Below are positions 1-10,799 of a DNA stretch of 64,000 nucleotides, one piece after another. Numbering within the stretch: the first letter of the stretch is position 1; every line of letters starts with the position of its first letter. The DNA comes from Euborellia annulipes. Taxonomy: Eukaryota > Arthropoda > Insecta > Dermaptera > Anisolabididae. The stretch spans positions 1-64,000 of the forward strand of contig JAKCPI010006157.1 in NCBI GenBank assembly GCA_023213315.1. The letters are read 5' to 3'. The notes below the pieces were generated by a model. It was not told the DNA's origin. It made no database searches and saw nothing but the letters and a program-made list of their open reading frames with translations. Both the position numbers and the translations under genes were made by a program.

Positions 1-251
1 TTTTTTTCACTACGCAAAATAATAATCATTTTGATTACTTCGTCCGGTTACAAACTGAGTCCGCGCATAGAGATCGAAATCGATTGTATTGATAGTAGAA
101 AATCACAAACATTGGTGGGTTCTTATAGATAATTATTGTGATGAATCTACGATACTATCTCAACGAATATATCGATTTTTTCAAATTATAAGACACTCAA
201 ATATAAATTTTTTTTTAAATTATTTCATTTGATTATATTTTTGTCCTCTAG

Positions 252-381
252 ACATTCCCTCCCTGGCAAAACGTGCAACTCAACGGAGACGAGAAGAAAG
301 ACTATGAGCATGTTAAATCGTATTCTGAGGATTCTTCTAAGCGTTTGGGAACTATGAGCCAATCGGAATGGGAGGCAGTGT
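252..381 (+). CDS. Unidentified coding exon (partial gene)
   Basis: An open run of 43 codons lies between a good acceptor (tcctctag, ending at 251) and a strong donor (gtaagt at 382-387). The other two frames contain stops. The peptide is hydrophilic and charged; it begins TFPPWQNVQLNGDEKK and ends MSQSEWEAV, like a cytoplasmic tail. The exon ends one base into a codon. If it joins the next plausible acceptor (attgcag, ending at 589), the junction codon reads TGA and the protein would end in WEAV. A plus-strand AATAAA lies at 905-910. This suggests the 3' end of a gene that enters from the left edge and converges on the transporter at 2135. I do not recognise the family. The exon itself is fairly well supported by splice signals and frame; the terminal-exon idea is inference. 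Confidence 0.45.
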
Positions 382-2134
382 GTAAGTATATGATCAAATT
401 CAAATTAAATATTATTAGATGTCGAGTAATCGCCTTTTGTGATTGAAATTAGAGAACTTGGGAGCAGGACGTCGACTATCCTGGGGCCGACCCTGTCTTA
501 ATGATCTAAAATCACAAATCCCCCTTTCCTCTGGGGAAGGGGATCTCATAACTTCTCAAAAAGTTATAAATTTCATTTCAAAATTGCAGGAAGAGCGTGA
601 AGCGTGAGACGGGCGGACAATCAAATTAATAATTCCTTTTTTCTCTTTGGCAGCTCTCTACATGGTGTTCGCATTTCAAAAGAAAAAAAACGACAAGCTG
701 GTCTGCTGATGGAAAGCCCATTTATTCTTAACGGCAAAAAAAAAAAGAATTTTCATATTGAGACTGAAACTCTACCGAGAAGAACAAATTCCTTTATGAA
801 TAATTCAAAGAAATTTTAAAGTATTTATTCTTTTAACGCCTTCAAGCACATTTTAAAAGAAATTATTGTAAAATTATTTTTTATTTTTATTTCTTTTTTT
901 TTTAAATAAACTATTGTTTTTTCCTAAAGTTCATCTTCTTTAATATGATTTAGAATCTCAAATTAAAATTAAATAATTAATAATCCACATCTCCTCATAT
1001 CCAAACAAAAAAAGCAACTAAGAAGAAAATACACGCGTTATTTAATAAGTAATTTATTGTAAACATTGAGAATAAAATAAAATATAAAACCAATATATTA
1101 AATGCATTTATAATTAACAGCTAGAGTGAGGGTAGGATTGAAATTGATTGTCTCAAGTCCCCCATTTACGATGGGACTAAAATCACAAACCAGCTTCCAT
1201 TAGGCTTTAGATTTTGCTCTAAGCGCCACTTCAGATGTCTGATAAAAATTTAATTAGAATAATGAGATAAGCATTGCATATATTAATTAACAACGATCGA
1301 ACACTACTCTCAGCTAAATATGCAACCATCAGAGCTGTAACAAGATCAGTTATGTGCTATGAAAAAATATTAGGATCCAGAAAAACTATTGAAGGCATTC
1401 GTGAAAAGGTATTTTGTCTTCCCGACTACGTCTTAAGATTGGAACAGCCATGCATACATATACAATGAGCTTGCATGTCAACTACATCCTCAAAGTGTTA
1501 AAAATGCCAGAGAAGAGACAGTTCCTGGTTCAAGGAGCTATAACAATATACCAATGAAATGTATCATGACTGCAAGATATTGTTCAACGTCTGGAAGAAC
1601 ACTATATTGAAGAAGCGAGGAAAGATAACGCCGCAGTGGAGTTCTAACGGATATCTAAAATCCTGAATTGGGATCTAGGGGAGAATGGCTATATGACGAA
1701 GCGGTTGAAGCTACGAGGAGAAGCAGTCGATCTCAACTATAAGCCAAGGCTGAGAAGAGACAGATGTAGCCTGGATTGGAGGGCCCAGGCGAAATACGCA
1801 CCGGAGGCATGGAAATTCAAATGGAGCCTTGTGCACGAATTCAACTTCCCATGATAAAATGTTTAAACCAGACATACGGTTTAAATTAAACCAATGTCTT
1901 AGGCTTTAAAAGAACTAATTAGCTATGTATTAAATGTAAATGGAATTTTTTTTTTAAATAAATAAAGCATTATAATTATTATATTATTACTAGATAATGA
2001 GATTTTGTTACTAGTGTATTTCTTACCAACGATCCAAAACGGAGATATTAATTATTTATCCAATAAGAGATGAGATGATGGTACATAGAGATGAAATCCT
2101 CGAGGGAGATAATGTCAAAGGTTAAAAACAAAAC
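382..2134. other. Intergenic stretch between convergent genes
   Basis: No convincing exon. It holds a possible 3' UTR of the plus-strand gene (AATAAA at 905-910) and a less AT-rich stretch at about 1270-1860 whose longest open frame (1274-1468, plus) resembles nothing known. That stretch is followed by an A-rich tail with AATAAA near 1965 and may be a decayed retroposed sequence. Confidence 0.4.
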
Positions 2135-2224
2135 TCAGAGAGATGATTTTGTTGACTGCGTGGACGAGATTCTCTTCCGTAAAGTTCTCACGTCCTCGTT
2201 GATGTGGATCAGCAAGCGATATTT
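2135..2224 (-). CDS. Gat: SLC6 GABA-type transporter, last coding exon
   Basis: Thirty codons including the TGA stop at 2135-2137, preceded by a pyrimidine-rich acceptor (ttgttgtctcag) ending at 2225. The peptide starts KYRLLIHINEDVRTLRKR and ends in a Ser/Thr-rich tail (SSTQSTKSSL). It continues the upstream exon in frame (PGDLST then KYRLL), matching the SLC6 layout in which TM12 is followed by a short basic cytoplasmic tail with an E-D acidic pair. The tail would carry trafficking and phosphorylation signals. The donor of the preceding exon (acg|gtttgt) is weak, so the junction is inferred from frame continuity and homology. A plus-strand gene may end about 1.2 kb downstream. Confidence 0.75.
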   Translation of the reverse strand, partial: KYRLLIHINEDVRTLRKRISSTQSTKSSL

Positions 2225-2300
2225 CTGAGACAACAAATAAATCAAAAAAATTATCAAATTCTTAATTATAATAGAAATTATTTATAGGATTAAAACAAAC

Positions 2301-2468
2301 CGTAGAAAGATCTCCGGGAGTCTTTATCCACACATAAATCATATATCCTGGTATACAGAGCATAGATGATAGTGCTGTGAGCCATCCCAAGCAGTGACTC
2401 CACCACGGATATTCGTAGTCTATGTACTTAACAGGCGTCCATTGAACCAGGTTGAAGACGAACACACC
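2301..2468 (-). CDS. Gat: SLC6 GABA-type transporter, penultimate exon (TM11-TM12)
   Basis: Exactly 56 codons, phase 0 at both ends, entered from the acceptor tttatttcag. The exon encodes [15 protein letters not shown], an extracellular [13 protein letters not shown] loop, then a membrane span [18 protein letters not shown] and KTPGDLST. The YPWW...GW...LSSM.CIP block is diagnostic of the SLC6 (sodium- and chloride-dependent neurotransmitter transporter) family. The wording is closest to GABA transporters (animal GAT1 and insect Gat) as I remember them. The product sits in the plasma membrane of neurons or glia and takes up GABA with sodium and chloride. The substrate assignment is inference from family resemblance, because the substrate-site exons (TM1, TM3, TM6, TM8) are not in view. 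Confidence 0.85.
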
Positions 2469-3069
2469 CTGAAATAAATGTCTATGATTGTTTGAGAAAA
2501 ATAGGCTATAAAGCAGAGCGCGGAAGGGAAACAAATGAAATATGTTGAGAGTAGTATTGTTGGCTGATTCACCTTGAGAAAATGAAGTATCTAATACTCA
2601 TAGATTTGTTTATGTTTATCTTTATCTTGTGTTTACGTTCTCTATTCTAATTGATATATTAAAATTGTTCTATTTAAATATCTCTGTCCAAGTTATTTAA
2701 TTATTTTATTCGAGAAAATATTATTTAAAGAAAACCAAAAAGATAGCATATTTTTATTTATATTAATAATGAGACAATAATATTAAATTATTTATAATTA
2801 AGTAAAGCATTGTTAGAAACACAATAGTTAACATAGCCACCATTTGCATTCAATTACTATAATCAGGTATACCATAAGTTTGAACTGAATCCCCTAAATA
2901 CCAAAAAGGATATAAAATTCTTTCAATTGAATTTATGGATTTTTATGAATTTAAATGAATTATTATTAATTTATTATACTTTATCTTTTGTTCATTTGTT
3001 CATTCTTGGTTATTTTATTATTAAAATTATATTATTTATATAAATTATTGGAAAAAAAAGTATTTTTAC

Positions 3070-3273
3070 CACACAAATAAGCGGCGTGGTAATTGTCCAA
3101 CAAAATTTCCACCATGCAATCGGATAGTAGCCGATCATATCTTTGATGCCATCATAAAATCGATCGACTCCAAATGCCCAAGAAATGGCGATACATTCGA
3201 AAAATACAAGAAATAATAAACAGAAACCACTAACAGCATACGAATCCAGAATCTGAAAAACATACATCCCTCC
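3070..3273 (-). CDS. Gat: SLC6 GABA-type transporter exon (TM9-TM10)
   Basis: Exactly 68 codons, phase 0 at both ends, from acceptor ggggcatcag to donor gtg|gtaaaa. It begins [16 protein letters not shown], continues with a hydrophobic span ([19 protein letters not shown]) and then [16 protein letters not shown], and ends in a second span start ([15 protein letters not shown]). The G-G-M-Y-V-F-Q start and the G-V-R-F-Y-D-I-DMIGY motif are signatures of GABA transporters in SLC6. It splices in frame to 2301-2468. The exon that should precede it (TM8, ending near an N-I-T or V-T-E motif) and all N-terminal exons were not found between 3300 and 22290, so the gene is seen only in its last ~155 codons. 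Confidence 0.85.
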
Positions 3274-3697
3274 CTGATGCCCCAACAACAATTAAAAAAC
3301 ATTTCGTCTATAAAAACTTAACTAATTATAATATGCACTAAAAATAAATACATTGTTTACATTGTTATTTTTTTCTAAATAAATGTCCCTAAATATGATC
3401 GTATTAAATTAATAAGTAACGTCAAAGTCAATATGACTTACAAGTTGTTAGGTGAATTTAATTAAAATGATCATCTCCCATTAAAGATTGTATAATTAAT
3501 GATTCAGAAAGAAAATTTGAGGACGAACGAATATTTTTAAGCTAACAGACGATTCTCTTTGCCTTGGATTGACAATGTAATGAACGTAATTACTAGCGTG
3601 AATACAGAAAATGAAACTTAAAAAGATAAATATGGGGATTGACTTCCCCGAGACTTTCTCGTATATTCTTTTGGAATTACGTCTGGGTGTGTGTGTA

Positions 3698-4381
3698 AAC
3701 ACGATTGCTTAAAAAACCAAAGCAGCTGGATCGATGAAATTTGGTATATGCTCCTTACACTAAAATTGTAGATTTCTATCAACTTTTGGAGTAAATACGT
3801 CACTTGAAAGTAGTATTTACTTAAAAAGTTTTTTCAAAAATTTTGAAATTTTCAATTCTTTTGTTATATTATGATAAAATACTCTATTTTAAAAAGATTT
3901 TATTCTTTGACATTTTTTCGAAAACTGAATAGTTTTTGAAATAATCACAGAAGAAATAAAAAATATTCGTTAATTTTGATAAAAAATCAAAACAAAATCA
4001 TACAGGTGTCATTAAAAAAAGGGTAAATATAAACAAATTCATTTGTTTCACAAATGAATTTGTTTATATATACCCTTTTTCTAATGACATCTGTATGATT
4101 TTGTTTTGATTCCTTATCAAAAGTTCGTATTTCTTCTGTGATTATTTCAAAAACTATTCAGTTTTCGAAAAATGTCAAAGATAAAAGCTTTTTAAAATAG
4201 AGTATTTTATCATAATATAACAAAAAAATTGAAAATTTCAAAATTTTTGAAAAAACTTTTTAAGTAAACTACTTCCAAGTGACGTATTTACTCCAAAAGT
4301 TGATAGAAATCTACAATTTTAGTGTAAGGAGCATATACCAAATTTCATCGATCTAGCTGCTTTGGTTTTTAAGCAATCGTG

Positions 4382-4390
<9 letters not shown>
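3698..4390. repeat. Near-perfect ~695-bp palindrome
   Basis: Left arm 3698-4040 and right arm 4052-4385 are inverted copies, running from aaacacgattgcttaa to ttaagcaatcgtgtt, with only a few mismatches. The centre is a small A/T palindrome (acaaattcatttgttt and its complement). The right arm runs into a CA microsatellite; the left arm abuts a matching short GT tract, and further left lies a decayed copy of the tail seen at 4430-4550. Confidence 0.85.
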
Positions 4391-4423
<33 letters not shown>

Positions 4424-4896
4424 TAATGCCAAAAATGGTTTTTTTGGACTCAGGGAGGTCTAAAACGTGGAGAAACATCAAAATCTCGAAGTCGAATTTT
4501 TTTACGATTACATAACTTTCTCTATACGAGAAAGTAAAAACAAGTTTTATTAAAAAAAAAAAAAAATATCTCAAGAACGAAAAGAGCTAGGAAGTTGAAA
4601 TTTTATATTTAAGTTAGGCACCCCCTGGGACGTGACACAAAGCTATTGAACAAAATCGACCAAAGAGTACTAGTACTTTACTAATGTACTTTTTCAGTTT
4701 TTTTCGATTTTCTCTAAATTCGCTCGAACTATTTTTCAAAAATCAATTATTTTTTAGACGCTCTTTAAAATATATATTCTCATTTTGCCATTGAAATCTT
4801 CTGAAGACCACTTTACTCTTGTATTTCATAGAAAAGATCGGAGAAATGGTTGCCATGGTAATGGAAAATGTAATAAGATTGCACACACACACCCCC

Positions 4897-4932
<36 letters not shown>

Positions 4933-5050
4933 TAATGCCAAAAATGGTTTTTTTGGACTCAGGGGAGGTCTCAAAACGTGGAGAAACATCAAAATCTCGA
5001 AGTCGAATTTTTTTACGATTACATAACTTTCTCTATACGAGAAAGTAAAA
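4384..5050. repeat. Rearranged family A copies with CA microsatellites
   Basis: Two near-identical blocks (4384-4550 and about 4890-5048) each start in a CA tract, pass through agacataatgccaaaaatgg and end tacgagaaagtaaaa. Between them, 4565-4870 is a minus-strand copy of the family A body (ccatggcaacc-type block, agtactagtactttac). The arrangement implies at least one inversion or two head-on insertions. Confidence 0.65.
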
Positions 5051-5084
5051 AACTTTAATGTTAATTTTCTCAAATCTCGGTAGC

Positions 5085-5125
5085 TGGCGCTTGACACACT
5101 AATGCGTAACAGGGTCCATTTATTC
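5085..5125. repeat. Solo end of a TA-flanked MITE
   Basis: The stretch tgacacactaatgcgtaaca and the following gggtcca match the right inverted repeat of the element at 62434-62686, with no partner end nearby. Confidence 0.5.
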
Positions 5126-5578
5126 AAAATCTATAATTATATGGTAGTGCCAGTATTTAACTAACTGAAGATTATTAAATTTTTTAATATATTTGCCATG
5201 GTAACAAAATATAAATATTTTTCTATGTTTATAAATTTTATATCACGAATTTAAATATCATACTATATAATAATTGCGCTAAGACCGTGTCCGATGTGTG
5301 AAACAACCAATCAGGCCTCAGGGATAGCGCCATGGTAACAAAATATAAATATTTACCCATGTTACGATTTTTTTATTTATTTACATTTTGAATTCTAAAA
5401 TATCGGCGTAAAGTTTGTCTGTGTAGGGAGAGTCCCGGAAAGGATATGATTCACAAAAAATCTTAAGTTCATGAATGATTAACCGCTAAAATAACCACAT
5501 ATAAAAAAAAAGGAAAATGTATGTACGGTATGTATATAGGGGGGGAATCTAGTTGATAAATATTTATTGTAAAAAAAA
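5126..5578. other. No gene seen; decayed family A fragments
   Basis: Contains two ccatggtaacaaaatataaa blocks from family A 5' bodies and otherwise AT-rich sequence without coding signal. Confidence 0.4.
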
Positions 5579-6363
5579 ACTCAGGTGTGCCAAGCACAAA
5601 CACAACTTCCAACCGAAGGTAAGAGAGATTTGTGTGCTGTGCGGCTAGTCACACCAGATTTTTTAATAATAAATAAATATTAAAATTAAATAATCTTCAG
5701 TTAGTTAAATTGAAGAGCTTCAAAGATTTTAAATAATATTAGACAAGCGGTTTCCAACCTTTATTTACCTTCCGGAAATAGGAAAGAAGAGATTAGTTCC
5801 TTTGTTTATATCTTGAATTCTATTATATCGACGGAAAAAAAATATATGTGGACACAAAAAATCTGGTGTGACACAACTTTTTATCACCGAGTGTAAGCGA
5901 AAGCTGTGTGCTGTGCGACAAATCACACCAGATTAAATGTATGTGTTTGTGTAAAAGATAGGAAAAAAAGAACATCCATAAGAATCTTTCAAAGATAAAA
6001 AAAGATAAAAAATCTGGTGAGACTGGTCGCACAGGACACAAGTTTATCTTACCAAAGGCCACACCTGATTTTTTGTGTCGACATATATTTAGTTTCCGCC
6101 AATATATTAAAATTCAAAATAGAAAAAATCTGGTGTGACTGGCGCACAGCCCCCTAAGGGGGTGCCTAACTTAGATAGAATATTTCAATCTCCTAGCTCT
6201 TATCGTTGTTGAGATTTTTTCACACAGACAGACCAATTTGCGGGACCCTTTTTTTTGGACTCAGGGGACGTTAAAGCGTGTATATCCATTAAAATCTCGA
6301 CATCGAATTTTTAACAAGATCGCCAAACTGTATTTATTTCATATATAGGTTAAGAGAAAGTAA
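5579..6363 (+). repeat. Hairpin modules and decayed family A copy
   Basis: Three successive hairpin modules of the aatctggtgtgac...gtcacaccagatt type (about 5579-5662, 5857-5935, 6008-6075) are followed by a diverged plus-strand family A body and tail ending agagaaagtaaaa at 6363. These modules normally form the 5' end of family A. Confidence 0.6.
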
Positions 6364-7060
6364 AACGAATGCTAAAAGAAATTTTCAAACAAAATAATTT
6401 ACTTATATTAGGTTTCAAATCGAAAAAAAGCCAAAAATAAAATTTTAATTTCCATATGTATATATTTATGTAGGCCTACAAGCTTTTCTACCATGTTTGA
6501 GTGTGTGTGTGTGTGTGTAGATTTGGTAATCACTAAAAATAATAATTAAAAATAAAATATTAAATGTTTTAATGAAAAAAGCAAATGGATTTAAAATAAA
6601 ATAATTGAAAAAAAAAAAAAAAAAAAATTAAAGATGAATTAATATATAATTTAAGGGAGTGCATTGAACGAAGTGGGGCGATTTATATCAAAAACTATTC
6701 ATTAACAAACCAAAATAAATAAAAAAAGGGAATTAAATAAATACACTAAACGAATGATGGACCGATAAGCTTAGAGGCTCGACTTGTACTTCCCTAGAGC
6801 AGGCCTAAGTCTCTCTGCACAACTTAACTTAAAGAGTAAAAATTATTCCCATTTATATTTCACAGAGATATTTTTAATTGAAATCCTAAATTGGTAAAAG
6901 TCTTGTCCTTCCTCGACGGTGACATGTTTGCCGAAGGTGAGCAAGGGACACTGGCTAGGCCCAAAGCCCGCTGAAGGCGGGTCTTGCAGCTAGTTTCATA
7001 TAAAATATTTCACTTTTTAATGTCACACAAAAAGATGAACTCCAGGCTTTGAAAATTACT
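6364..7060. other. No gene seen
   Basis: AT-rich DNA with a short GT tract near 6504-6520 and an A-run near 6608. A low-AT patch at 6950-7000 (gcccgctgaaggcgggtc) resembles the G/C-rich patches near 61070 and 61750. Confidence 0.4.
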
Positions 7061-8280
7061 GATTTTAATATGAAATTAAACAGTGAAATAGAATTTATTT
7101 TTTCAATTAAAAAAAAAAAATATTTAATTACTAATTATGATAGAAAAGCATGGGGTGGGGGAGGAGAGAGAAAAAGAGAACGGACTTCATTTGATTAAAG
7201 AAAAACATGTTAATAATAGAGATTAATAAAGAATATTTGTTTTTAAATTTTATCTATTAAAAAAAAATAATATTTTAGTTTATTAGAAGGGGGTGATTTA
7301 CACCCTCTCACTCCTTGGGTGTCATACTTTATCAGAATGTTATAATTACAAATTGGATAATATTATGAGTTTATTAAAAAGAGAAAAAAAATGAAAATAT
7401 ACTAAATATGTAATATTGCGATCATATCAAAAATTCGACGTCGAGGATATATACTCGTTTTGAGGGTCCCTAATTCCAAAAAAAAAAGTGGGTCCCTCAA
7501 AATGCTCAGTAGGGATGTTTGTTTGTTCAAATCTATTTCGACACAAAAAAAAAATCTGGCAAACAAATACAGAATGCAACTTTAAATTACCGAAAGTAAG
7601 AGAAAGTTGTGTACTGTGCAATCACTCACACCAGATTACCTCTCCCCCTCACTGAAAAACTCCTCTGGATCCGCCCTTGTTAAGGGGAGGGAGAGAGAAC
7701 ATACCCCAATTGATTGGAGGAAAGAATTTTATAAAAAATATAATTTTTATTTTGAAATTTTATTTATAATAGTAATTTGGAGTATTAGAAGGGGTGGATT
7801 ACACCCTCTCTCATCCCACTTTATTAAATACCTTAATAATTAGATGATCAAACGGGGAGTCGTGAATTTGGGGGGTGAACGAACGTCGTTTTTGCACAAA
7901 TAACAAAGAAATAGACGAAATTTAAGAATTTAATTTTTCAATTTAAAAAAATATTTAATTACTAATTATAATAGAAAAGTTAAGGTTTTTGTTAAGAAAA
8001 GCATGGGGTGGGGGGGAGGAGAGAGAAAAAGAGAACGGACTTCATTTGATTAAAGAAAAACATGTTAATAATAGAGATTAATAAAGAATATTTGTTTTTA
8101 AATTTTATCTATTAAAAAAAATAATATTTTAGTTTATTAGAAGGGGGTGATTTACACCCTCTCACTCCCTGGGTGTCATACTTTATCAGAGTGTTATAAT
8201 TATACCGGTAAATTGGATATTATTATGAGTTTATTAAAAAGAGAGAAAAAAAGTGGAAATATAAATAATTATAAAATGTT
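7060..8280. repeat. Direct duplication, two ~330-bp copies
   Basis: Blocks at about 7085-7400 and 7930-8250 are direct repeats sharing gcatggggtggggg, agagagaaaaagagaacgga, cttcatttgattaaagaaaa and an identical cttctaat-type tail. A partial third copy lies at about 7735-7850. Between them (7545-7683) sits a minus-strand family C fragment ending ctggatccgcccttg. Confidence 0.75.
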
Positions 8281-8654
8281 AGTTAATCCGTTATGCAAAT
8301 GAGATAAGGAAATATTCAATACCTTAATGATAAGATGACCAAACGAGCAGGTGGATGAACGTCTTAATTGCACAAATAACACAACACAATATTAAAAAGA
8401 AACTATAAACACACGCGAGAGACGAACGGAGTGACTCATGACACGACTCGAATTCAACTAGAGACAGGCAGGCAGGCAGCGATCGAGAGAGAGACAGCAT
8501 TGCTATCAGAACGCCCAAGAAATATAATTATCAAATAAATTCTCTATTTATAAAAAAATACTTTTCATTTGAAAACAAACTAACGGGGATTTATTCTGTT
8601 GGGAATAAAATCGATATCTCTTTATTAAATAACTATTAAAAGCCTCACTTCTTT
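8281..8654. other. No gene seen
   Basis: Unique-looking sequence with a short CAGG tract (about 8465-8480) and GA-rich bases. The minus-strand open frame here has no recognisable domain. Confidence 0.35.
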
Positions 8655-9490
8655 TACACACCCCTAAACTCACCCTCTACAAAATAAAATACTTCTAAGC
8701 GTAATTTTTTGTATTTATTTATTTATTAGGGATCTATTCGAAGTGAAATAATTTTTAAAAGACTTATTTAATGAATCCACCCCTAAACTCACCCTCTACA
8801 AAATAAAATACTTCTAAGCGTAATTTTTTGTATTTATTTATTTATTAGGGATCTATTCGAAGTGAAATAATTTTTAAAAGACTTATTTAATGAATCCACC
8901 CCTAAACTCACCCTCTACAAAATAAAATACTTCTAAGCGTAATTTTTTGTATTTATTTATTTATTAGGGATCTATTCGAAGTGAAATAATTTTTAAAAGA
9001 CTTATTTAATGAATCCACCCCTAAACTCACCCTCTATAAAATAAAATACTTCTAAGCGTAATTTTTTGTATTTATTTATTTATTAGGGATCTATTCGAAG
9101 TGAAATAATTTTTAAAAGACTTATTTAATGAATCCACCCCTAAACTCACCCTCTACAAAATAAAATACTTCTAAGCGTAATTTTTTGTATTTATTTATTT
9201 ATTAGGGATCTATTCGAAGTGAAATAATTTTTAAAAGACTTATTTAATGAATCCACCCCTAAACTCACCCTCTATAAAATAAAATACTTCTAAGCGTAAT
9301 TTTTTGTATTTATTTATTTATTAGGGATCTATTCGAAGTGAAATAATTTTTAAAAGACTTATTTAATGAATCCACCCCTAAAACTCACCCTCTACAAAAT
9401 AAAATACTTCTAAGCGTAATTTTTTGTATTTATTTATTTATTAGGGATCTATTCGAAGTGAAATAATTTTTAAAAGACTTATTTTTACAA
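8655..9490 (+). repeat. Seven-copy 119-bp tandem array
   Basis: Units begin aatccacccctaaactcacc at 8774, 8893, 9012, 9131, 9250 and 9369, preceded by one copy with a variant start near 8655. The spacing is exactly 119 bp; one extra A occurs in the last unit. Units differ at very few positions (for example ctacaaaat versus ctataaaat), so the array is young or homogenised. Each unit contains a TATTTATTTATTTATTA stretch. Confidence 0.95.
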
Positions 9491-10514
9491 AAAAAAAACG
9501 AAATTTCCTGTGTTATTTAAATGGGAAATCGAAAATATCAATGAGCCACCTCTTAATATTAATATTATGAGCTCAGGTCTTACCAGAATTTTTTTTTCAT
9601 CATTTCGAATGAGATTTTCATAGTAACTAAGGGAAAAAAAATTTTTTTGGCCCACCCTAATATGATAATAGCTAAATATTTTTCGAGATCTATATATTTG
9701 AATAAGAGGTAATAGTATTCAAAATACCCCGATTCGGACTAAACAAGTCATAGATATATTTAAAAGGATGTTTGGCCTCACCAATAAAAATCACTCACAG
9801 TCTCGTTAAAAATATCTAATATATATATTCATAAATAATTTTTATCGTATAGGCCTAAAATCTTATATAGTCTAAGTTGCCGAAAAGACTGTGTGCTTCT
9901 GTGTCTGACAAAGAGTGTGAGTGTGGAATGGGAAAAAGTGTGTTAAAAAAAAAATAAAATAATAAAGTTATTTTTAAAAGTGTGGTTGTGTCAAAGAGTG
10001 TGAGTGTGGAATGGGAAAAAGTGTGTAAAAAAAAAAACCTTAATAAAATAATTCTTAAAGTTATTTTTTCATCAATTTCCGTTCAATTAAAATTGCAATA
10101 AATTGAAAAAATCTGGTGTGACAAGCACCGTACACAACTTTCGATTACCGAAGGTAATTCTAAGTGGACTAATCATATCTTACTTTTCTAGCTAATGAAA
10201 AAAAAAACCTACAAAATTCTGCAAGGGATTCGATGGGTTGCTAAGTTACCCAGTGTTATTATTATCTGTTTAAGAGAGTTTCGAAATCTTCAAAAATTAA
10301 TTCCGCCCCAGTAATAAGAAATTTTAGAATGACATAAAAATGTTTCTACCCCACTATGCTATTTGCTAAATAGTGAAAATAAATTTTAACTCAAACGGAA
10401 TGCACTTATTTTTTAGTAAAAGTATTAAAAAAAAACATTAATATCTTTATGCATTATAGGGGATGGGGCATTAACCCCCCTGGTTAATGCCTTCATACCT
10501 CCCCCCCTTTAAGG
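9491..10514. other. No gene seen; SINE tail fragment and half hairpin
   Basis: Includes a truncated plus-strand SINE 3' part at about 9840-10035 (gttgccgaaaagactgtgtg, duplicated tail gtgtgagtgtggaatggg) and a half hairpin module near 10107-10160. Confidence 0.5.
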
Positions 10515-10522
10515 AAATGCGA

Positions 10523-10791
10523 CAAGGGCGGATCCAGAGGTGTTTCTCGGGGGGGGGGTAATCTGGTGTGACTCGTCGCACAGCACACTATTTTTTTTAA
10601 TTTCGGTAATTTAAAAGCACATTCTGCATTTGTTTGCCAGAATATAAATATACATCAAATTTTTAAGTATTAATTTTAAAAATTTTACATTAAAAATAAA
10701 TTTTTTTGCGAAAAAAAGGTATTTTTTTCGAATCTCGGGGGGGGGGGGGGTAATTATCCCCTTTACCCCCCCCCCCTTGTATCCGCCCTTG
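10523..10791 (+). mobile_element. Family C hAT-like MITE with 8-bp target duplication
   Basis: Ends are CAAGGGCGGATCC and GTATCCGCCCTTG, inverted repeats of about 13 bp with one mismatch. The flanks are perfect 8-bp direct repeats aaatgcga (10515-10522 and 10792-10799), as expected for hAT-superfamily insertion. The interior carries G- and C-runs and part of the aatctggtgtgac hairpin module. Confidence 0.9.
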
Positions 10792-10799
10792 AAATGCGA

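Noticed and set aside
4384..4930. Valine/cysteine-rich open frames
   Set aside because: Translations of the CA/GT microsatellites.
8655..9490. CRISPR-like array
   Set aside because: The units are continuous 119-bp tandem repeats with no unique spacers, in a eukaryotic genome.
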